A stretch of DNA of 64,000 bases from Undaria pinnatifida (taxonomy: Eukaryota; Sar; Phaeophyceae; Laminariales; Alariaceae), in NCBI GenBank assembly GCA_012845835.1, contig JABAKD010000025.1, forward strand, positions 29,209,761 through 29,273,760. The letters run 5' to 3'. The position numbers and the translations under genes were made by a program. Below are positions 57,681 to 64,000 of the stretch, in pieces. The notes beneath the pieces were generated by a model. That model was not told where the DNA came from. It worked only from the letters and a program-made list of their open reading frames with translations, and did no database searches. Each line of letters opens with the position of its first letter. The stretch's first letter is position 1.

Positions 57681-57789
57681 ACCTTTTTTTGGCTGTTTTG
57701 GGCTCAGGAGGTCCTTCATTCAGAAACAGTCCAGGCAAGAAAGTGCCACGCCTATCGTAACACGCCTCTTAAGGTAGGGAGAGACCCTG

Positions 57790-58475
57790 ATATCGATGTT
57801 TTGTGTGGTGGGCTATTAGAGATACACCACAACTAATGAGTTAGGCGGTCAGCCTTCACCGGTTAGTACGTCGGCAAAGAGGCGGCGAAGGTGTAGCCAC
57901 GATTGGAACATGAAAACGGCGCCATATCCCTGACGAGAGAGCGAGAGCCTGGCGTCGATGCTCCGCGGGATGGACTATTAAAGATACACACCGCAATCAT
58001 GGAGCCATGCACTCAGCCCTGGGGTGGCACTTTGTCCACCTCCGAAACTTTGCTACACCTTCACCACCTCGTCGTTCTGTCGACGACGAGGCGGTGAAGG
58101 TGTAGCCACGATTGGAACATGGCCAAAGTACCACCCCTGACGAGAGAGAGCCCGACGTCGATGCTTTGCGGGTTCGACTATTAGAGATACCCCATAAGCA
58201 CTACTGAGCTATGCAGTCAGCTTTCACCGGTTATTGCGTCCCAACAACGAGGCGGTGAAGGTGTAGCCACGTTTGGAAGGTGGCAACGGCGCCACACCCC
58301 TGACGAAAGATAGGGAGAGTCTGACAACTAAGCTTCGCGGGGTGGGCTATAAGAGATGCACCATAACCACTGAGCTATACAGTCAGCAAACCATAACCGC
58401 CGAGCTATGCAGCCAGCGCCTACTGCATAGCTCCGTGGTTATTATGGTGTATCTCTAGTAAAAGCACCATCCGGG
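57790..58475. repeat. Tandem cluster of tRNA-related units
   Basis: Three and a half units of about 165-200 bp. Each has on the plus strand GGTGAAGGTGTAGCCACG, a GGAAC/AGGTGGC stretch, CCCTGACGAGAGAGAG and a GCCTGGCGTCGATGC end. Each then carries on the minus strand a tRNA-5'-half-like block: TATAGCTCAGTGGTTATGG, GTGCATCTC and ATAGCC. The last half unit (58,396-58,470) contains that block in both orientations around CAGCGCC. The A-box sequence on the minus strand is excellent, but no B box sits at the usual distance in most units. Confidence 0.65.
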
Positions 58476-58667
58476 GTCCATCTGGCGGTTAAGCCTGGAC
58501 CTCGGATCTACTCAAAGGTGGTAATCCCTTTAGTCAGCGCCGCACCAAGCACATATCTTCAGCTTTTCGCAAAGTCCTTCACTAAGCTGGTGACCCTTTC
58601 CGATGCGCATCATGGTCTGCATGTTATTCGAGTTGGGGGGGGGGGGGGGGCGACACATGCACACTGA

Positions 58668-58740
58668 CGTAGCCACGCTTGGAAAAAATGGAAAAGGCGC
58701 AAGCTCCGACGAGAGAAGCTAGCGTCGATGCTTTCGTCAG
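58668..58740 (+). mobile_element. tRNA-related repeat (S2 family), diverged copy
   Basis: ACGTAGCCACGCTTGGA, AAAAGGCGCAAGCTCC, GACGAGAGAAGC and TAGCGTCGATGC occur in the family order. It is preceded by a run of 16 G. Confidence 0.5.
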
Positions 58741-58847
58741 AAGGGCACCCTCAGTTTCTATCGCAACCGTTCGCTAGCATGGCTCTCTCCGGCTGGCATC
58801 TGCATCTTTATTTCGGGAGGACGGAAGGGGGGGCGCATGCAAAAATG

Positions 58848-58935
58848 TGGCCACGTTTGGAGGAGTGGGCAAGATGTAGCCACCCTTGACGAGAAAGAGC
58901 CTGGGTTCGATTTCCCGCCGGACGCGGGCGGCAGC
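58848..58935 (+). mobile_element. tRNA-related repeat (S2 family), best-preserved B box
   Basis: ATGTGGCCACGTTTGGAGG, then ATGTAGCCACCCTTGACGAG, AAAGAGCCTGGGTTCGATTT and CCCGCCGG. The GGGTTCGATTTCCCG end is close to a canonical T arm, and TGGCCACGTTTGG is an A-box-like sequence, which is why I treat the whole family as tRNA-derived. Confidence 0.55.
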
Positions 58936-59504
58936 GAAAGGAGACACTGCTGGGAGGCTCGTAGCTCTGGCGTAGGTGTCCTTTGCATTGAGCAACGCAT
59001 TCTACGTCTGTCTAAGCATTTTCAGGCTGCCAACACAATGGGTGCAGAGAGCTACAGCAGTAGTAGCAACCCTACCCTGTTCTGGCGTTTTCTTTCATGC
59101 ATGCTACATTTTTATCTGGGGAGATCTCTTGCTCAAACGCGTCACGTAATATCGAAATCCGCCTGAGTAATAAACACTTCCACGCCCTGGATATCACCTC
59201 ATTATCGTTTTAGAGCCATCCATGCCGCTGCTGCAATTCCCACCCACCCCCGCCCCCAACGCCCCCTCCTCCTTCCCCACCACCCGCACCTTCGCCTAGA
59301 CCTAGCTGCAGGCGAATAGCAAACCTCTACATCTATGCAATCTAAAGCCCTCCCCCCCACCCCACCCCCCACACACATTCCCCCCACAAGAAGGATATAT
59401 AGTTTCCACGCAAAAAATGAGCTACCCCTCCTTTCTCTGCCCCCCTCCTTCGATCTCACAGGTAGGTGGGGGGGGGGGCATACTCATTTGTTGTCTACCT
59501 TACC

Positions 59505-61350
59505 TTACTTAGTCGTTTGACCATTGACCACGCATCCCTTTCGAGACGGAGCACCGCTCCTACTCCTAATAGAAGCACCTCCAACATTTGGGCGCTCATT
59601 ACGCTTCTTCCATATACTACATAGAAACTGTTTGCTTATCCTATCCCCGTCCTGTTTCGCCGTCTGCGGCCACCATCTATCTCCTAGGATAGCGATCGTT
59701 TTCTCGTTACTCTCTAGCCTACCAAGCTCTTCCATGTCACATACGTCTAATTTCCCCATCTCCTCCTCTAACGCATCCCGTTCCTCCTTGTATATCTCAC
59801 ATTCTCCTGCTAGGTAAGTCCTACTCTCTATTGTTGTGCCACACGGGCACATATTTGTAGGCACGTCCTTCTCCTCCTCCTGACTACTGGCATATCTCTT
59901 TCTTATTTCTGGTAGGTCCAGGTCCCCTACACCATTTCACAGTTTCGGCTTTTTCGCGTAGTCCACTGGGCCGTGCAGATACGTTTTCATTCCAATATCT
60001 TTCCTCAACCCCCCGTATATCTCTGAGTGCTTATCCTCTTTCACCTTAATTCTTAGCGCTAGCCTTTCCCTTTCTTCTATTATTTAGTTTACTTCCGTCT
60101 TGTACCCGCCAAACTTCTCTAGTCTTTAGACCTAGACAGTCCCTCTCCCTGGTCTCCCCCTAAATCCTTCCATATTTTCTCGACTACGTTATCCCATCAT
60201 ATTCCAGCTCGCCCTTTTTTTTGTTGTTTTCTCCCATACAGCCCTATCAACCATGGCTGGCAACCTCTTATCTGGCATATTCTCTACTTTATATTGCCAT
60301 TTCAACCTTCTCACGTCTCTATTTATTTGTTTCAAGTGGGTACATTTCTAGTTCTGCTCTTGATACTGTATTACTCGTCGTACTTGAGCATCCTAGCACA
60401 TTTTTAGCTGTTGTTGTCATCTGCACTGTTTCCAGTTGTTTTACAAACTTCGCGTGCCCTTCCCACACTTCTGCTGAACACTCTTACTTGGTACAATAAC
60501 ATTAATCAGAATACATATTTTAATCCTAGTGTCAAGGTGCGAGTCTGTTAGGATGGCATCCATCTTGCCTACTTGGGATTTACCCTTTCCTATTACTTTC
60601 GATATGTGTGCACCTCACAAGAGCAGTCCTTTCTTTGAGGTCTCTACGCCAGGGTACGTATACTGGTCTACGATCGGTAAGTCATCTTCTCCCCAATTCC
60701 ATTTGAAATTCACCGGACTCACCTTATCATCGTTACATGCAACCACGGCGAATGTTTCCACGTTCGCTGTCACTCTCCATTTCCTACTGTGCTCTCTAGT
60801 GCTTTCTCTATCTGTTTCTGTCATTAATTTGTCGGGTGTTTCTGATATTCTCACGAAATCAATCGCAAACATCAACCCTGACACCGTATCTTCCCCCATC
60901 GTGACTCCTTGCTTTGCTGTCTGAACCACGCCTATCATGTCATTATTATATACCTTGAATATATATTGGGTGATAGTGCACATCCCTGTAAAATATCAAC
61001 ATGCTTGGATATTTCCCCGTCCAGCATCACAGCACTTACTTCTCGCACATTCCGTCACCTTTCTGATCATTCTTCAGATCTTTCCTCTGATCCCCATTTC
61101 CCACATAAATTTTCCACAGCCCATTCATTCCTCCATACCGCTGTGTCATAGGCATTCTGTACATCTAAGAAGAAACAGTACGTCGTTAGCCCGGCGTCTT
61201 TCCTACCTTGAATGATCTTACCGAATTATGTGTGCGCATGGTCTACGCAACTACGGTTTGGCCTAAATCCTGGTTGCCCTTCGCTCATGTTTTCGTCCTT
61301 CTCCAACATTGTTCCCATTCTATCGTTTATCTGGGGGGGAAGTACCGTAC
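59505..61350 (-). mobile_element. LINE (non-LTR retrotransposon) fossil, RT domain to 3' end
   Basis: Minus-strand translation, joined over stops and frameshifts, follows a reverse transcriptase in order. G-F-R-P-N-R-S-C-V-D-H is near 61,240-61,280. F-F-L-D-V-Q-N-A-Y-D-T, motif A, is near 61,150-61,180. L-Q-G-C-A-L-S-P, motif B, is near 60,970-60,990. F-A-I-D-F takes the place of the F/YADD motif C near 60,860-60,880, so one catalytic Asp is lost. K-W-R-V-T-A-N-V and Y-T-Y-P-G-V-E-T-S-K follow. The 3' part has C-P-C-G-T...G-E-C-E-I-Y-K-E-E-R, the Cys-rich end of many LINE proteins, and closes at a stop at 59,505. Stops include one after H-A-H-T (61,235) and one at 60,615; frameshifts lie at 59,900-60,500. 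No endonuclease or 5' half is present, so it is a 5'-truncated dead copy. Confidence 0.9.
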
Positions 61351-62814
61351 GCATGTGCGTTTAAGTTGTGTTTCACGCGAGGTGGATGGGTCGAATCAAG
61401 TGAAACTCGCGGAGGTGGTGTAGTTTTTGGCCATCCACATTTACCTTTTACCGGCAACGCCGCACGGTGTTCCACATTGAGGGGGGCGATGTTCCACACA
61501 TAATGTCATTGCGCTTATCATATAGACTACATCCTCATCTCATAGTCTACAGTTCTTTGGGGGCAGTTAGATCCTTGGGTAATAATACAAGTATGATCTG
61601 CGCAATCTAAATCCTCTAGTTGCCAGGGGGGGTCTGTACGGCACGGCTCTTTGCGCACATCATGTTTGCTGTGTGGGAATCGTAAGAGACGACTCTTACG
61701 AACGCGTCTGTCTGCCGCGTGGGATCTGCATGTCATATGATACGGTTCTTCTTGCACAACATATCATGGTGAGAAGTATAGGATCTGTTAATAGATGATC
61801 TAGATCATGATGTGTGCGATGTGTGCACCGGTTTATCCCCTTTAGAAATACACCCACGTTTTCGGGGACTTGGAATTAGCGTGCGTGTGTGATTAAAGTT
61901 GGTTGGGGTTTCAAAAATTCCACATAGATAGTAGGCGAAAGCAATATTTTGTTGCTGTCTCATTTTTTCTTACCGCACTCTTTGCAAACAGATCTGCTCA
62001 TTCCGGTGTTCCACGGTGAGGATGTCCTTGCGGAATGCCAGGCCGTCATGTTGCTGTCCCGGCCTTTCCTTGCGATGCAGTCGTTCAGTGCACCGTGGCC
62101 TACCAACGACGCGGTGTGGACTTTTCCCAAGATTATTCTCGATTATCGTGACGATGTCCTGCTGTAGGCATCTCTTCTGTGACGTAAGATGCGGTTCAAC
62201 ACTATGTTCACGGTGTTGATGCGCTTCTGGCACGTACCAGGTACCGAGTGTAGCACGCAAATTAACACACGCCGTCGATTGAAATTTTGAGCTGATGCTC
62301 TCGATAAGACAACGGCGTGACGGGGAGAGCGCAAACGCTGAACGACCCCGTCTGTCTACGGAAGTATCTCATCTCGATGAGATCTTTCCCGAAGCCGCTA
62401 TGTTCGTTTGTTGTTTGTGTCCGCCTGGTTTCGGAGAAAAACAAACGCCTGAAATTCCCCTTTTGGGGGCGGTTGTGTTCCCTTGCTTGCGTGCTGTATG
62501 CTCTTGTTCGCAGGAGCACTGAACGAAGTGTTGAATGTCTTGGGTTATGGGTCGTAGATTGGCGCTGAGTGCAGGCAGGAAGGAGGAAGGAGCAGGAAGG
62601 AATGAATGAGCTGACTGCAGGGGACGGGGAACGCATCAGATATCTTTGATTTTTCGGTTTTTGGTTGCCGAGAAAACGACGTACCGTTTCAACGAACGGG
62701 AACAACAATTCGACGGTTTCGTGAAAAAATGGCCGTACCCTCTAGACTATATCCTCTACAAGTAGCACTTTTTTGTGCAACTATTATTATTGTATATTAG
62801 TGAAACATAGACAT
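61351..62814. other. Gene-free stretch
   Basis: Nothing convincing codes here. A reverse CTAATTCCAAG-type monomer (61,840-61,880) belongs to the 36-kb minisatellite family. CCGTTTCAACGAACGGGAACAACAATTCGAC near 62,686 matches 35,626-35,660. A 148-codon minus-strand frame (62,708-62,262) has no recognisable domain. Confidence 0.45.
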
Positions 62815-63340
62815 GTAGATGTACCACGGAGCTTGCAAAGTTGAGTTTCAATCATTCAATCGATTGTACTCACATCTGACGTTTTTCATTTAATTTTGTA
62901 TAAAAAGTAGTACTTTAAGTATAATCTATCCGTATATATATCCGGCCAGATATCCAGACCCAGAACCTATTAATAGAAGTCCAATGAATATCCCTCACAA
63001 GGTAAAGTAACACTCGTTGCTCGTAGCACGCGCGATCAAGGTATCGCACGCAACTTCCGGAGACGAGCGTCGACGAACTTCTTTATCTCACAGCTAGCTG
63101 GGGTGTCCTGTTAATAATTGAGAAAGGGGTGACACGCCGGCTGCAGGCGTAAAAAAAAACTGCATACCAGGGTACTAGACTTATATTATTTGGTCGCACT
63201 GCTCGCTTCGTCAGGGGTATCAGCCCGTCTGTCAACAACTGAGTTTACATTAAAAATAGTATTGGAAAACGTCAGCTGTGAGTACGACCGATTGAATGGG
63301 TTGAAACTCAACGTTGCAAGCTGCGTCCGGTACATGGATA
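62815..63340. repeat. Inverted pair of R1 copies
   Basis: The left arm 62,815-62,886 (minus) and the right arm 63,266-63,340 (plus) match closely: AACGTCAGCTGTGAGTACGA, CGATTGAATG, TTGAAACTCAACGTTGCAAG, CTGCGT and GGTACAT. A third, diverged minus copy lies between them at 63,027-63,105. The pair may be the ends of one roughly 525-bp element, or two independent insertions. Another partial plus copy is at about 63,905. Confidence 0.6.
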
Positions 63341-63477
63341 ATACTAATAATAATGATATTTCATTTTTTTTAAATGGTATTTGTGAATTAAACCTACGAT
63401 ATGGTTGTTATTATACAGTTTCGCAAAATTTAGGAAAAAGGTCGTTCGCGCGTGTTCTATATTTCATCATAGAAGTT

Positions 63478-63781
63478 TTTGTTTTTTTTTCACACACTTG
63501 TACTTTCCAGCTTCTGGACAAGCCGTGGTCACAGGTGTCGTCCCTTCTCCCCCCGGGTTCTTGCCTTCAATATTCATCGCGCATAGGGTTCAGCAATCCC
63601 ACTGCTCGTCGATTTTTCATCGAGTGTTGCTAACGCACGCTCCCGCGCTTTCCCCAAGTCAATTTATGCACAAAAAAAGTCCCCACGAATTTATACAAGT
63701 ACGCACTCGGGGGGATTCGAACTCACGAAACTGACCAATAATAGGCTCGAGGATAACCCAATACGCCACCTGGGTGACCGG
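63478..63781 (-). mobile_element. tRNA-derived SINE, copy 3
   Basis: Minus-strand copy of the 28-kb element. The head is CCGGTCACCCAGGTGGCG, with A-box-like TGGCGTATTGGG, B-box AGTTCGAATCC and the shared body. A T-rich/A-rich tail lies at 63,472-63,492. It is flanked on the right by R1-type sequence in reverse (CGACATAGGTCGGTGACTACT). Confidence 0.8.
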
Positions 63782-64000
63782 TTAAGAACGACATAGGTCG
63801 GTGACTACTCTGGCTTCTGTCAGGGTCAACAGGATGATTTTCCATAATCGATTCCGTGCAAACGCTATAAAACCCGCATTGAGGATAGGCTGATAAAATA
63901 TTTCAAATACGTCAGCTGTGAGAAGAATATTTGATTCGATTATTATTTAAAAGTCGCGCGTACCTCTGGCACGACGTAGGGGCATGTGTTATCTTTGGTT

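Noticed and set aside
60529-60924. 131-codon plus-strand frame with hydrophobic stretches
   Set aside because: It is antisense to the reverse-transcriptase fossil, whose minus-strand motifs are unmistakable.

Overview
The window reads as nuclear DNA of a eukaryote that is gene-poor and repeat-rich. The grounds are a tRNA gene with A/B boxes and an oligo-T terminator, tRNA-derived SINE copies with AT-rich tails, a decayed non-LTR (LINE) retrotransposon, hAT-like and other TIR miniature elements, and abundant microsatellites and minisatellites. Nothing looks bacterial: there are no tightly packed ORFs, ribosome-site patterns or operons. I cannot name the species. A macroalga or another protist with a repeat-laden genome would fit, but that is a weak inference. 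Almost all predicted ORFs of 60-200 codons look like chance frames, so I call very few genes.

Layout. 1-12,000: mostly unassigned DNA with a perfect 26-bp palindrome (4.4 kb), a hAT-like MITE (6.2-6.6 kb) and an elongator-type tRNA-Met(CAU) gene (8.7 kb). 12-18.5 kb: a repeat belt with a 9-bp minisatellite, a (GATGGT)n-bearing element, a tRNA-derived SINE, 110-bp tandem repeats, two A-tailed retroposon-like copies and two copies of the commonest dispersed repeat (here R1). 18.5-23.3 kb: segment A of a segmental duplication. It carries the one convincing protein gene, a 765-codon minus-strand ORF with a Gly-rich N-terminus, a PP1-docking region resembling the eIF2alpha-phosphatase subunits of the PPP1R15 family, six NPF motifs and a C-terminal tail anchor. 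23.3-42.8 kb: no confident gene; tandem repeats, another SINE, a second type of TIR element, and an interrupted unassigned ORF at 38.6-39.2 kb. 42.8-55.9 kb: segment B, the partner of segment A in the same orientation. Here the gene is broken, has lost the Gly-rich and PP1-docking part, and its middle has expanded into a roughly 9.2-kb array of strictly alternating inverted units. 55.9-64 kb: a second copy of the TIR element, a cluster of tRNA-derived tandem repeats, the LINE fossil (59.5-61.35 kb, minus) and a third SINE copy.

The main biological story is the A/B pair. A keeps an apparently intact tail-anchored phosphatase-adaptor-like protein. B keeps the tail anchor as a well preserved frame but has turned its linker region into ten palindromic junctions spaced about 830 bp apart, organised as five direct repeats of a 1.66-kb higher-order unit. 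Two of those units are near-identical by eye, so the array has been active recently. All similarity statements are by eye; no alignment or database search was run.
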